A stretch of DNA of 64,000 bases from Eremophila alpestris peregrina (GCA_009792885.1 WMCF01000017.1:16008072-16072071); one strand, 5' to 3'. Shown: positions 25,301 to 37,672, counted from the stretch's first letter. Notes: a model not told the origin generated them from the sequence alone. Numbers and translations are program-made.

Positions 25301-28300
25301 CCTGTCCATTTCTAATTTTAACCAATGAAACTTTTATGGTGCTTGTCATAGAAAGTTGATTGGGAAGAAAAATGCATCAGCCAGCTAATGCCTCCTGGGT
25401 TTGGTGTTCCTGCATGCATCACTTCTTATCATTTGAAACTACTCAGAAAAGTTCTTGAGAGCTCAAATTTTTATCATTATGTTAGAAGACTGCTACCAAT
25501 CAATCACTAAAGTCAAGTCCCTACTTTAAAAGACAGGTTGGTTGAGGATTTAACTTAGACATGACCTATTCTGTAATTGCTGCAACCAAAAGAGTCTGCT
25601 GAATAGATCAGAGAAAAAAAAACAAACCACAGTAAATTGAGAACACCATTTAATTAATATTACAAACTCATACTAGAGCTTTTTCTGTTGGACAGATAAA
25701 ATAGATAAAATGCCTAGTGACATTAAAACATTCTGAGTCATATTTGGATGTGTGTATCCTTGTCCTGAAAAACAGTCTAAGATAACAGAAAGAGAACAAG
25801 TTGTTCAAAGGCCGCTCTAAAAAACACATGAGAAGTAGCTCCTAATCAATTCACATTGTTTCCTGGCTACATGTATTCACAGAGGTTGCTTCTACAAACA
25901 CATATATCTGCTGTTTCCAGGAATAGATGGCATGATAGTACTTAATAAACAAAACAACAAACAAATAAGGTTCATGGCCTGATGGATTAATAAAACCTAG
26001 CCCAGAGTCATAGTATGTATCTTATAAAAACGCAGAAATACTAAGCTTTTGGCTTTCCCTGAGTGTTGCTAGAGTATCTGTGTAGCATGTATAGACATTC
26101 TGATCATGGCCAAATATTGCAGCAACACCACAGATTTTCCAGAAATCAGGCTTTGGAAAATGCCCAACCTCAATAATTCACACTGGGCAGGTTCCCACAT
26201 CACCAGCTCAAGCACATCCTTGCTTGCAGTCCTGGTGAAACAGCTCTGTGCAGGCAGTTTGATTTGTTCTCTTTCTGCCAGAGATTCCCCTCCTAAATCT
26301 GACTCTTTGGGCTGTATGACTCCAGCCCCATAGCTGAAGAGCAGCATCATGTGGCTGTTATCCCAGGCTCTTTTAGAAAATTGTTTCATTAGAAGAGCTA
26401 ATAAGAGGAATTGAGCATTGTTGGCATTCAGCACTGCCTTGTTTGAGAAGAATATAAATCACATGGGGCAGAGAAGTACTTTGCCTATGTCAAACCAACC
26501 AACTGTATTGTTCATCCAGGGAGGAAAAAATGGGATTTGAATTCTATCCCATCTCAATGAAGCTGGGTAGTAGTGAAACACAGATCCACAAAAACTCATT
26601 CTGTTCGGAATGAGCTGGACTGAGAGCAGGCACATGGAAGAAGAGAAAGGATTTAAAGAATTGAAAACAAAATTGAAAAAAAGAAATTAAGAAGAAAACA
26701 AACAAACAAGAAAATCACAGGAACCTCAGCACTGTCTACAGTACAGTGATAACTATTTGAGAACACATAGCTACTGAGCTCTGGTGACTATTAATTCTGT
26801 CAAGAAAAAGGGAGAAACCAGTGTAAACAAATTAAACTGAAGGAAATGGATGCATGCTACAAATGGTGTAATTTGTCCAAAAGACTTTTCAAAAAACATT
26901 AATGAAGATTTTCTGCTGGGTAAGCTGGTATAATTGTGCTGCACTGTATATTGATTATACAAGACAAGAAATCTAAGCTAAGACTTCATGCTGTTAATAC
27001 CTTGTCAAGCTGGGCTAAGTGTTGTTTCCTGGACTATCTATATTGGAAATTGAAGAACTGATGCCATTTTTTATACTTATTTCTTATTTTTTATTATTAA
27101 TTTAAAGCAGCAGTTAGATATCATCTGTAAACATCATCTCTGTTGCTGGTTGTTTTTACAAACAAAATGATATATCATTGTCAAGATACAGCCTTCATAG
27201 CTAGAGAGAGAAACTTAAGTTGTGTAAAATTATTAGAACTTCCATGATAAATGAAAAAAAATACTTCTCCACTTACTAAAGAAAAAAACATATTCAAAAC
27301 AAATAGAAAAAACCTTCAAGTATTTGGAGTGATTCAGTGCTAAAGCAGAGGTTAGCATTTGTCTATTTGAAAGTGTCTTATCCTTTGTTTGTTTGAAGGT
27401 GGATAGTTCTTTTGGAATACTGTACTTTTATACTATATAAACAGGAAGAGAGAAATGACTGAGTATGTTTAGAATGAAGAGGTTTGTGATCAGTGGGTGA
27501 ATTGCAATCTTTAAACTGGTTAGCAACCACTGCATCTGTTCTTAAACAAGGTGCAAGATATATGTATGTTTATTTCACCCAGATGTTTAAGTGACAGAAC
27601 ACAAAATCTGGTGTAAGGTGTCCTACACTTAGACATGCCAGCGAGTCAATAAAATTCTGGATGACAGTTGTTTCTCCCTAGTCAAGTGCCAGATATATTG
27701 GTTTAACAAAAGGATACTGTGTGTTAAAGGAAATTTAGTAATTTTTATTATAATGAAGAAAATATGGTCAGACTTTGATTTCAACGGGGAGAAACAGGAT
27801 TATACTCAGAAAAATTAATATCTGTCTGTTTTTATGGGGCAATATTTTCACTTTCAAGTGGAAATCAACTTCAAAATTAAAACATTCTACTAAGATGACA
27901 TATTATGCTAATGAAGGCTCTCTGACAGGAAGGACCTAAGAAATCAACTTGTCTGGGCAAAAGAGCATCTGAATCTAAATGAAATATCTCCTGTTGTAAG
28001 AATCCAACAGTAAGAATGTGTAGGTTAAAAAATTTTTCTCTTTCACTTTCTCACTCATTTACAAAGATGCCAATAATGTATGCAATTGATGTCAGTACTA
28101 CTGCAATAAGAGTTACATGCATGATATTTTAACCTAAGGTAAGAATTAACTGAAATTTAGAATAGTAAAGATTTCCTTACCAAACACAGTGGCAAATCCA
28201 GAAACTAAGTATAAGCATCTTAAATACCCAGGTCTCCAGCATATTGCTTCATTCATTTAAAATGCTGCAGTGTAACCTTAGATCAGTTACAGGGTCCAGA

Positions 28301-28829
28301 GGAGGAACTAATATTAAATTGTCAAATAGGTAAGTGTCTTCTGGTGAAAAATAACATCCAGAAAGACCCTTTAGCGTACAGTGGGTGATCAAAGTGTAAA
28401 CCTGAGCTGCAAGGACTGCCAAGGTACATGCAAATTGTTCCTCTAATATCTCTGGACCCATTTGTTCATGTGCCGACAGAAAAAAACACAATGAAAAAAA
28501 CCACAGCAAAATTCTTCTGCTTTTCCCAATGCATTGCAGGGATTTTGCAGGCAGCCATTAGAATTTTTTTGCAAACTGTTGTTTCATCCAGGTTGATGAG
28601 AGGGCTCTATACATGGCATGAATAACAGTCTGTCAAGCATGATATTGCAGACAATATCCCAAATCAAACTGCTTTATTTCTGCTGGCTCACATAACATGG
28701 AATAGATCCCTTGGTGAATTAATGAGAAAAGTTTACCTGTGACTACTCCAGTCATCTACTTGTTTGGTACATTGTACATGATGTTTTAAGCTTAAAATAT
28801 AAGCTCTTAAGCAGACCTGTGTATTACAG
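22350..28829. other. AT-rich unique DNA, no gene seen
   Basis: No supported gene. Content includes a mixed-composition segment at 22780-23000 with balanced base use, a very AT-rich part at 24440-24680, and A/C-rich simple sequence near 24800. A perfect ATGCAAAT octamer lies near 28428. The frames at 26069-26434 (-) and 26106-26333 (+) overlap on opposite strands and neither shows a family signature. Confidence 0.55.
27898..27937. repeat. 40-bp dispersed direct repeat, copy A
   Basis: This block matches 30502-30541 at 34 of 40 positions, mostly with transition differences; the core shared word is 'gatgaaggctctctggcag'-like. Similarity does not extend clearly on either side. It may be the last recognisable piece of an old interspersed repeat. 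Confidence 0.5.
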
Positions 28830-28833
28830 GATT

Positions 28834-29335
28834 ACATAATCACAGAATATTCTCAGTTGGAAGGGACCCAGAAGGATCAGCAAGTCCAGCTCATGACCCT
28901 GCACAGGACCACCCCAAGAGTCACACCATGTGCCTGAGAGCATTGTCCAAACACTGGGGAACCTGTTCCAATTCCTCAGCTCCCTCTGGGTGAAGAACCT
29001 TTTACTAATATTCATCCTAAACCCCCCCTGACACAACTTCAGGACATTCTCTTGCATCCTGTCATTGGTCAAAATAGAGAAAACATCAGTGTTTGCCACT
29101 CTTCTTCCCCTCTGAAGGAAGTTGTAGGCTGCAATGAGGTCTCCCCTCAGTGTCCTCCAGGCTCAACAGGCCTCATACAGCTTCACCTCAAGGCTTGTGC
29201 CTTCTTTGTTGCCCTCCTTTGGACACTGTCTAATGGCTCAATGTCTTTCTTGAATTGTGCTGCCCCAAACTGCCCCCAGAACTCAGGGTGAGGCTGCCCC
29301 AGCTCAGAGCAGAGCAGGACAATCCCCTCCCTTGC
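28834..29335 (-). mobile_element. CR1 LINE, 3' UTR fragment
   Basis: In plus orientation it opens with 'atcacagaatattctcagtt' and 'ggaagggaccc', the reverse complement of the CR1 3' terminus, so the element lies on the minus strand. It continues with the usual CR1 3'-UTR blocks: 'cctgttccaattcctcagc', 'gtgaagaacctttt', 'acacaacttcaggacattct' and, at the 5'-truncated end, 'ggctgccccagctcagagca'. There is no ORF2 coding sequence left. The frames 28824-29099 (-) and 29052-29291 (+) fall inside it and are not genes. Confidence 0.93.
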
Positions 29336-30988
29336 AAAAGCAACAGGCTTTATAATGGACTATACTAACAACATCACAAGAAAGCACACTGCATCACTTT
29401 GTTATTAGCTAGACCCTAAAACAATTTCAGCAAAGAAATGACCAGTGGCAGAAGACTGCACCTTGATTGTTAAAAGCAGTTAAAACAAAAGTTCCAAGAT
29501 TGGTTCCTAAAGTACAATAAAACTCTGGATATTTTGGAATTTAGCTTGAAGATCTTCCTCAGGAGGAAGAAGCACAGAAGTGGAAGAAGCAGAAGTGAAT
29601 TAAAAAGTAACAATAAAAAATCATGCAGCAGATAAGGACAGAGAAGAAATACAGAGGAAGGAAGCATGAAAGGATGTCATTTTATTCAGTTACAATAAAA
29701 CTGAGCAGACACGGTGTTAACCAAAATGTAAGAGCCAAAGTAACACAACAATGACTGTAGAGTATAACATATAAGAGGAACTTCACGTTACTATTTTTGT
29801 GGGTAAATATACTCTAAACTGATCAATACTGAAACATGGGAATGTAGAACTCAGTTTTCCATACCAAAAATAGATCCTTTTATTCTCTTGGTGCACTAGA
29901 CTAGATTATGTAGAATATTATTACCTATGACTTCCTTGATGATTCTTTAAGTAGAGACTAGAGAATACATATGTATTGAGAGATAGTACCAAAAAAGGAT
30001 ATAATTCACCACAAAGATGAGAGTTATTTTGAATCTTCATGATATAAACAAAGTACTTGTTTGCTGTTTTACTTGGTTTGTACTTTTATAAAGAATGGAT
30101 CATGAATCCTTCTCAGATTCTGGTTGAAAATGACAGGGAGTACAACAACAGCTAGTGGAAGGGGAGAAAACTTTTAAAGAAATGAAGGAAAATATTTAAA
30201 AGGAGCAATCAATTACACAACTTCATTCCATACTGCTAAGAAGGTTTAGATTTTGTACTCTACTTTTATTCTGAACATTACTTATCTAGACAAAACTGAA
30301 ATACCAGTCTTCTTGCACAAGCTGTGTCCTGATTACTGAAACGCAATCCCACATCAAGGGATGCAGCAAGCTAGGACACAGTGATTCCCATCCCTGCAGG
30401 AGATGAAGTCCACTGCCAAGACACTTCAGAACAGCATGCTGAGGCCTGTGAATGCAATAGGACATGCAGAGGAAGCGGATGACTGAGATGAGAGAGAAGA
30501 GACACATTATGCTGATGAAGGCTCTCTGGCAGAAAGGCTCTATCAGATTTAAAATAATGCATAGGGTTACTCACAAAGAGGAGGCTTTGACTGCCAGCTT
30601 GTTAGGAAAGAACAGCAAACCTCTGAATGAGAGGTTTTCTAATCCAACAGGGAGCCAATGTTGAATTGACTAGCAGGGTAAGGATATGCCAGAACAGAGA
30701 TGTAGTGAAAGGTAGACTGGACAAAAAAGTTAGTGGTGAGGATGGAGAGAAAAATGAAAGTAGATCTGAACAAAACTGAAAAAATATTGAAAAAATTGGA
30801 AAAAAAAGCGTAAAGTGTAATGTGTCATTACCATAAAAACCCATCTACAATTTGCAAGGTCCATAGAAAGGCCTGCTGATAATCTTCCATTGGAAAATAC
30901 TACAGAGATTAAGCAACCTCAGCTGTGGCAGAGGAAACCTTGAAATAAAAAAATAAATAAAAGGCAGGAAAAAAGTGTTCTAGAAACC
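29336..30988. other. AT-rich unique DNA, no gene seen
   Basis: No gene or named repeat. Purine-rich on the plus strand around 29550-29670 and 30700-30800. The second copy of the 40-bp repeat lies at 30502-30541. Confidence 0.6.
30502..30541. repeat. 40-bp dispersed direct repeat, copy B
   Basis: Same orientation as 27898-27937, 2.6 kb away, 34 of 40 identical by eye. Flanks are unrelated. See copy A. Confidence 0.5.
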
Positions 30989-31124
30989 TGTGTTAAGCAA
31001 ACTTTCTTGTCTGACCATTCCAGAGCCACTCTGGCAGTGACACTCCAATCACCAAGACTGTCACTGATGGAACCAAAGCCCCTTAGCAGTCCCAGCGAGC
31101 TCCCTACACATACCACACTCATTC
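30989..31124 (+). mobile_element. Unclassified interspersed repeat X, copy 1, left part
   Basis: From 'tgtgttaagcaaac' through 'accaaagcccctta' this aligns with 55633-55775. The match stops at 31124, exactly where the solo LTR begins, and resumes after the LTR at 31576. X has no domain or coding signal. It could be an LTR or internal piece of another retrovirus-like element, but neither end is defined by a target duplication. Orientation is given relative to the copy at 55.6 kb. Confidence 0.7.
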
Positions 31125-31575
31125 TGAGGACTTGGGAAGGCTGACCTGGAAAGAGATGGGACAGAGCTAGAGAATAAAGTAGATATTGAAAGGTCTTTAA
31201 GGGTACAGCTTGGGCAGCACAAGAGCTTGACCAGGGCTACATCCACAGTGAACTTGAAATGGTCACAAAATGGATGACCAGTGATGAGGTCTTACACTTT
31301 TGTAAGTTTTGGTCCGTTTGTATATTGGGATTTAATTGTCCAATTACAGCTTTGGGTTGTGAAGTGTCATCCTTGTTTTCATTTTTCAGTCCACCATTGT
31401 TGATGCTTTTGGGCCTGAACTTGTACTCTTTGTCCTTGGTATTCAGCAGGGAAAGGATTTGTTTTGTCTACCTACTCTGTGAAGAGAGCTCACTAGCACT
31501 TAATATGAGGCTCAGAACTACACTCCTAGGCAGCACAGAATCTGAAAAACATGAAAGCTAAAACTCAAGGCATCA
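31125..31575 (-). mobile_element. Solo LTR of an endogenous retrovirus, copy 2 of 3, nested in repeat X
   Basis: Reverse-complement copy of the LTR at 14694-15148, 451 bp, starting TGATGCC and ending in CA on the minus strand. Flanking tetramers are ATTC (31121-31124) and ACTC (31576-31579): one mismatch, read as a decayed 4-bp target duplication. It interrupts repeat X, whose uninterrupted relative lies at 55633-56120, so this LTR inserted after X. No retroviral coding sequence is attached. The frame at 31259-31561 is a chance frame inside the LTR. Confidence 0.87.
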
Positions 31576-31975
31576 ACTCAGTCAGACCAGGTTTCCCAGA
31601 GCAGAGTCTGAGACCTCTGAATCCTTAAATTCAGACATAGCACTACAACAGCAGAACAACTCCGGCCAACAGGAGGGACCCTGACCAAAGGAATCCCTAG
31701 ACTTTTACACCCTGACAGTCTGTGCACTCGATGGTCTGAGGTCTCCCATCTGAACCTTTGGCTCCTGCTGTGTCTCTGAGTGTCCTGTGACCTGGCTGGG
31801 AGACAGGTCCCTTGTACTTTGTTATGCAAAGTGTCCTCTGCCTCTTGCCTGGGGTTCTCTCCCCTCCACCCTCTCAGCCTGCAGCTCGCACTGCAGCTGC
31901 ACACCCAGCTACCCGCACCAAATGCATTCCTCAGCACTTGCTTCAGCTTTACCAAGAGCTTCAAACGCTCATCTG
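31576..31975 (+). mobile_element. Unclassified interspersed repeat X, copy 1, right part
   Basis: Matches 55785-56120: shared blocks include 'caggtttcc', 'aaaggaatccct', 'cttttacaccct', 'tgtctctgagt', 'ctcttgcctgg' and 'gcagctgca.acccagcta'. The copy here has about 60 extra bases after 'caggtttcc'. Overlapping frames on both strands (31578-31991 minus, 31780-32137 plus) come from its GC-rich composition and have no homologue I recognise. Confidence 0.7.
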
Positions 31976-31989
31976 AGCTTTTATGTTTC

Positions 31990-32190
31990 AAATCCTACAG
32001 CTATCCCGCAGCAATGCTGCCTGCAGCATTCTGACAGCATGCAAATGTGCGGCAGCAGAGGCAGCTCTGATCGCCCAGTCACACCGAAGACCCCAGCAGG
32101 TTTCAGATCCAGAAATAAAAACAAAGAGGAATTATAGCATTGCCCATTGCTGGGCCATAAGCGTACTGCACTGAGATAATGCTCATCAAG
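31990..32190. promoter_or_regulatory. Mixed-composition segment with octamer and retained CpGs
   Basis: Next to repeat X lies a segment with several CpGs ('gtgcggc', 'gatcgccc', 'caccgaag') unusual for this window, and a perfect ATGCAAAT octamer at 32039-32046 flanked by GCAGC words. It might be a conserved non-coding element, or simply undecayed sequence. No direct evidence of function. Confidence 0.22.
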
Positions 32191-35100
32191 GTGTTCATAA
32201 AAGGTAATACATAATGAAAACTCATATTCATAAGTAGTTTCTAAATGTTCACTTGAAAGAAAGGCGTTCAACACAGATTTCCCAGTCCAAGGCTCATTGA
32301 AGTAAATGGCATCTTGAACTGGACTGTATACTAAAAAAATATATATATACAGAATGTTGATTTTCTTCAGTTATTCATTTTATTAATAAATAAGTTCACT
32401 TTCAAATAAAATGTGGTTTTAATTGCCAATTTAGTTGCAGGCCCAGAAATAAGAAAATTAGGATAAGACTTACTCATGGCTAGATTTTCAGGCTGAGCAC
32501 AAGTATACAGATAAATATGTAAACTACAGGCAAGCAGACACTATGATTCAGGGCCACTACTAATTACATCAAGATTGAAAAAGTAAATCTTTCTTAGCAT
32601 ACTATACTGAGAAATTAGTGGGTTTGGGTTGTTTTTTGGTTTTTCTTTTCTTTATGAACAAGAGATAGAAATTAATAGTGGATCAATGGCACACAACAGA
32701 GTGATGCTGTTGCTGTTTAAAACATAAATGTTCTCCCCAAATACCATATAGTTTTATTTCTTTCATATTACTTGGTCCAGAGCTCATAAATGAAATATAT
32801 ACAAATTTCTATCAACACTCTCAAATATTAGCAGGTATTGAATAAATTTCATGTTACAGTATTTCTGTTTGTGTGTCTACTGTTTAAGTAATTTAGATAC
32901 TTGAGATTATATTTCTAAAGGATTAATGAAGCCAAGTTCTTGCTGTGTTGCTTTTTAAAAATAAATTAGGCAAAGAAAGAACTAAAGAAAATTCTACAGA
33001 GATGATAACTTTGCTACTGTACCATTAGCAAAAAGTGTTAGGAATTTAAAAAGTGTATGAGTTTAAGAATATGAAATGGTTACTACAGAGAAACTTATTT
33101 GATAAATCAAGTGAGGAAAATACAATAAAAAACAAACCCACACGCACACAGCAGCAATGCGAGAGGCAATCTGGCAATGTGTCAAGGTAGATACAGATTT
33201 TTCATTTTAGAACTCAAACTTATCATTATAGCCTCAGTTTGGACACATGGCTCCATTCCAAGAAATATCATAAAGCCAAATCCCTTGCAGGAGGTTTTAG
33301 TATGATCACTAAAGAAAGATCTCTGGCAAGCTGATAATATTTAGCTGAACTTTTCCAAAGCACCATTCATGAAAACCACTCTCAGACATGTAATCTCCCA
33401 GACTCCAAGGTTAACTGCCTCCCTTAGATGCAGCTGGTTTCTTCCATCAGCTGCAAAACACCTTCATGCCATCCTCTCCACTAATATCTCAAAGATTTCT
33501 ACAACATAACCTGCCCCAGGTACTTCAGATAGCAAGACTAATATTTATAGCATATGCTCAGAGAAATCATTCATTCTCTTCTACCAACAACTTTACTTTC
33601 AATAATGAAAATGACCTCTAGAAACATGCCATTTTTTTTAATATGCCATCTTGGAGAGATTTTAAATAGTTCTCCCACTGTTACCTCTACCTGAGACACA
33701 CACCAGAATCTGTACTGGAAAATTAATGCTTCCAACAGCCTTGTCACTAAATTTATCTTTTCAAACAACCTCTCAAGAGTGTGATGTGCACTGAATGAAT
33801 CCAGGTTGTGCCTCAAATCACAATTTAAGCTTGCCAAAGACCTACACAACCACCACAAAAAATATTCCCTGCAACAGATCCATTAAAATCCTCAGATTCT
33901 TCACCTCAGTTTCTTGAAGAATATTGCTAAATTTCATCCAGTGTACTCAGTACTATTACTGAAATTAGGTGTGTGGAAATGAACAATCATTATGCACCAG
34001 AATAAACTCCTACAGACAATCAATAAAGGTTGGAATGACCCAGCTACCAGTAGGGGAAAAACATTACTGAGAAAATAATTTCTTGGTCATCTCAGCCTAC
34101 ATCTTCACAAAATGAACTCTGAAAGTATGTTCATAATTTTACGGAACAGCAAAAATCATCTATAGGAGTACTGTTTCTAGGATGTAAGAACCCACAGGCA
34201 GACACATAAATATGTTCAAGCACAATGTGTAACACACCTAAATTTCAGCTGATTTTTAATCCCTGTCTTTGGCACCTTACCACCCTTTACCTTACTACCC
34301 CTTCCATGTAAAGATCCCCTTTTTTCTCAAATGCTTTTGCTGATATGATATCTAATTAAATCTAAAACTGGTTCTAAATCTAAAACTGTTCTCAGATTGT
34401 ATTTATTATTAAAATTTGCTTTTTAGACATCAGTACTGAAACATCTACATGCCCAAATGATTTGCTTCATATATTGTACCATCCATTTAAAAATTTTGGC
34501 TGGTGAGAACAACTTATGTTCTCTCTAAAGCTTTTCAATTTTAAATGATCCTTATCAAAACTGAAGAGAGAATTTCTTACAACTGTCATTTTTTGGGGTC
34601 TGAGTATACTATTACCCATTTTTTATCTGATCTGTGTCAGTATCTCATTCCCTTTTTTCTGGTAGAAGTATACTGAGCACTATTGTGCCTGAAATCCATG
34701 GCTGATTAACCATCCCAACAAAGCTCTAGAAATAAAAAAGTGGTTATCATCATTATCCAAACTGACTTCCTGTTAACAGATGGCATAATGCTTTATATCC
34801 TCATTTCTGTTAATCAAGATGTTTTTGTTTGAGTTATATTATATTTTTATGTGCCTGTCTCGTGATGAGTTTGGTCTACATCATATAACTATGGCTAGTT
34901 AAAATTGGGCATGTGATCTAAATTAGTCATGTAAGCTCCACCTTAGCTTCTGTGGGCTCTGTATCTCCTGGTCTTACAGATTCCTCCAGAAGATGATAAA
35001 TCCCATTCTGAAATAAGTGTGTAAGACAGGTGGGACAGATTGCTCCCACAAGACTGAGAGTTAACCACCTTCCTTGGTAACTTGTTTTAGTCATTGGTTA

Positions 35101-35453
35101 CAGCCTCACATTACAAATACTTTGCTGTGTTACTGATCTGAATACTTAGTGCCAGACCTCACGACCTTTACCAGCTTATTTTTAAAAATACAATTGGGAA
35201 GATACTTCTGTGCAGTATGTTGACAATTGTTTTTCTTCTGTTTGGCTCCAAACCTTTGCTATGCTTGGGTATAAGATGAATACTCTCATTCTGATGCCTG
35301 GAAACTCAAAGTTTTACAATCTCTTTCAAGTTGAATTCATAGATTTAATAAAGTATTTCAGTTTCTTCATTAAGAACACAGACCAGATGTATATATTAAT
35401 TAATTAACCCTTTTAAAATCTTTAGAAATCTTTGTACTATCCTCAGCAAATTG
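32191..35453. other. AT-rich unique DNA, no gene seen
   Basis: No gene. A short (AT)n run lies at 32338-32350. A tandem pair of 17-18-base units ('taaatctaaaactggttc' and a near copy) lies at 34357-34391. At about 35020-35110 'cttggtaacttgttttag' and 'gtgtaagacaggtgggac' recall reversed blocks of old CR1/L3 3' UTRs, too diverged to call. Confidence 0.5.
35020..35110 (-). mobile_element. Possible fossil CR1/L3-type fragment
   Basis: The order 'gtgtaagacaggtgggac' then 'ccttggtaacttgttttag' resembles, in reverse orientation, the 3' UTR of older amniote CR1/L3 elements, where a 'ccttggtaacctgttccagt'-like block is typical. Only scattered words match, so this is tentative. Confidence 0.25.
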
Positions 35454-35507
35454 TGGAAAGGGAAGGGAAGGGAAGGGAAGGGAAGGGAAGGGAAGGGAAG
35501 GGAAGGG
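35454..35507. repeat. (GGGAA)n pentanucleotide satellite
   Basis: About ten units of GGGAA, purine-only on the plus strand, perfect up to the assembly gap. Highly asymmetric and able to form triplex structures. Confidence 0.95.
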
Positions 35508-35797
35508 NNNNNNNNNNNNNNNNNNNNNNNNNNNNNNNNNNNNNNNNNNNNNNNNNNNNNNNNNNNNNNNNNNNNNNNNNNNNNNNNNNNNNNNNNNNNN
35601 NNNNNNNNNNNNNNNNNNNNNNNNNNNNNNNNNNNNNNNNNNNNNNNNNNNNNNNNNNNNNNNNNNNNNNNNNNNNNNNNNNNNNNNNNNNNNNNNNNNN
35701 NNNNNNNNNNNNNNNNNNNNNNNNNNNNNNNNNNNNNNNNNNNNNNNNNNNNNNNNNNNNNNNNNNNNNNNNNNNNNNNNNNNNNNNNNNNNNNNNN
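35508..35797. other. Assembly gap (290 N) inside a satellite
   Basis: The N run has a GGGAA array on its left and a GAAAA array on its right, so the missing sequence is almost certainly purine-only pentanucleotide repeat of unknown length. Confidence 0.97.
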
Positions 35798-35854
35798 GAA
35801 AAGAAAAGAAAAGAAAAGAAAAGAAAAGAAAAGAAAAGAAAAGAAAAGAAAAGA
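35798..35854. repeat. (GAAAA)n pentanucleotide satellite
   Basis: About eleven units of GAAAA directly right of the gap. Same unit length as the left array but two G-to-A differences per unit; the changeover is hidden in the gap. The 190-codon frame through it is an artefact. Confidence 0.95.
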
Positions 35855-37672
35855 TTGTTAGTCCCTTTATTAGATAGTAACTTTATCCTGGTTATTTTCC
35901 AGTCTTTGCAGACCAGACTTTATTCAATCAATAGAAGCTCGTTGAAATGTTTTTATGGTAATTCATCCTGGCTAGAAGTATGTTGTGGGGTCCTTATCAA
36001 TTAACTGCTTCTAAGATTTTGAACAATGATTCCCAGTCTGCTTTATTATGCATACTTCCTGCTTCCTCATACTGTAAAAGTCATATTGGCAAACAGCGAT
36101 TTTAATAATTTGTTGGAGTAGACAGAGAATAATTGTTTAACCCCTGATATGGGTCATAATTTTTATTATCTATCAATAAAAAAGCTGGATAAGTTATTGA
36201 ACAGACTACTTTCCTACACTAGGGAAAAATTTGTCTTTTATTAAAGCTATTGACTTAAACTAACCCATTCTAATAGTGATTGCCTTATTAAACATAGTGG
36301 AACAAGAAACAGCCTCAATTATGTAATAGATACAGCTGCACTGAATTGTTTGTGTATAGAAGGGTTAAACGGAAAAGATGATAGAATTTCTGCAGTAGAT
36401 GCCTTGGTTGACACCCATTCAAAACTTTAACTCTACACTGGAAATTCAGAGCAAATGCTATAGAGAATGCTGCAAGAAATCTCAGGAGACATTGTTTATC
36501 CAATATCAGTTTTTGCCTTATTTTTTCGTTAGATTTTATACTCGTTTCACCTCTCTTGTCTATTCTTTTCTTTAAAGGTCTTGCAGAGAGATAATGGAGC
36601 CATGAGATATAGGTCTGCCACAGGCTGACGGAAATCTCTGAGCTCAGCATTTTGACACACCACCTTAGCAGATCAAAGTGTTCTTTCTATGCCTCCTTGT
36701 GTTCTGTACAAAAATTAATTTTGCTGCAACTGTGTATAGAATGTTTACAAAATATGCAGGAAGGATCTACATATGTTTCTGTGCAGAACTTTTTATTAAA
36801 GTTGATGGAATTAGATGATCGTAACTAATGGAAGTGTTACATGTTTAACTGTTTATCTGGATGCCATATGTACCTCTCTTTTATGAGTAAAATAAACAAC
36901 AGATTTTTTTTTTTTTGGCTGATTGCATTCCAGCTAAAAGCTTTAGCTAAGCAGTAAAGCTGCCAAGCCCACAGGTTTACACAGCGTTAACCATCTCTGC
37001 TCTTCCCTGCCGCTCACTCTTGGGCACAGGTGTAATTTATTTAAATTGAGGTTATTGCCCCTAGTCCTTTACAAGATCAAGCTCAAGTATACAGTTAAGC
37101 TATTTTTTTTCCATTCTTTTCTCTCCCTGTAACATAGGCACAACATTTTGAGATGGTATGGAGTAACTTCCAAAAGTGATCTGAAATGAATAGCAGAGGA
37201 AAATTTTCTCTTTGTAACCTATTAGGAAGGTACACAGATTTTTCCTTTTAATTTTCTCTCTGCATGTGCTCTATTCGATGGAAAAATACATGTGTGTCTT
37301 GATTTCACCTGCTTTTAGCTGGGTTAGAGTTCATATTTTTCTTAAGTAGCTGGTGCAGTGCTGTGTTTCTAGAATTTTTCATGAGAAAAATGTTGACAGC
37401 ACACTGATGTTTTGGCTGTTACTGAGTACTGTGTACCCTAAATTAAGGACTTTTCTGCGTCTTATGCTCTGGAAGTCAGGAGATACACCAAAAGCTGGGA
37501 GGGAGCATAGCTGAGACAGCTGACCTGGTCTGTCCAAAGGGATATACCACACCATGGAGTGTCATGCTCAGTATATAAACTGTGGGAGTTAATCAGAAGT
37601 GATTTATTGCTGGGTATCAGTCAGTGGGTGCTAAATGCAACCTTCTCTGGATCCTGTTCATCCCACTTCTCA
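35855..37672. other. Mostly AT-rich DNA; no gene seen
   Basis: No gene is supported. From 36915 to about 37080 the composition becomes mixed, with runs such as 'agctaaaagctttagctaag', 'gtttacacagcgttaacc' and 'cacaggtgtaatttattta'. It could be a conserved non-coding element, but nothing proves it. The 111-codon minus frame at 36315-36650 has no recognisable domain. Confidence 0.5.

Noticed and set aside
31578..32137. Opposing frames of 84-137 codons
   Set aside because: They lie in repeat X, which recurs at 55.6 kb without preserving any of these frames.
35454..35854. CRISPR-like regular repetition
   Set aside because: Units are 5 bases in tandem with no spacers, and the genome is vertebrate.
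35432..36004. 190-codon frame across the third gap
   Set aside because: It is built from GGGAA and GAAAA satellite plus N, with no coding content.
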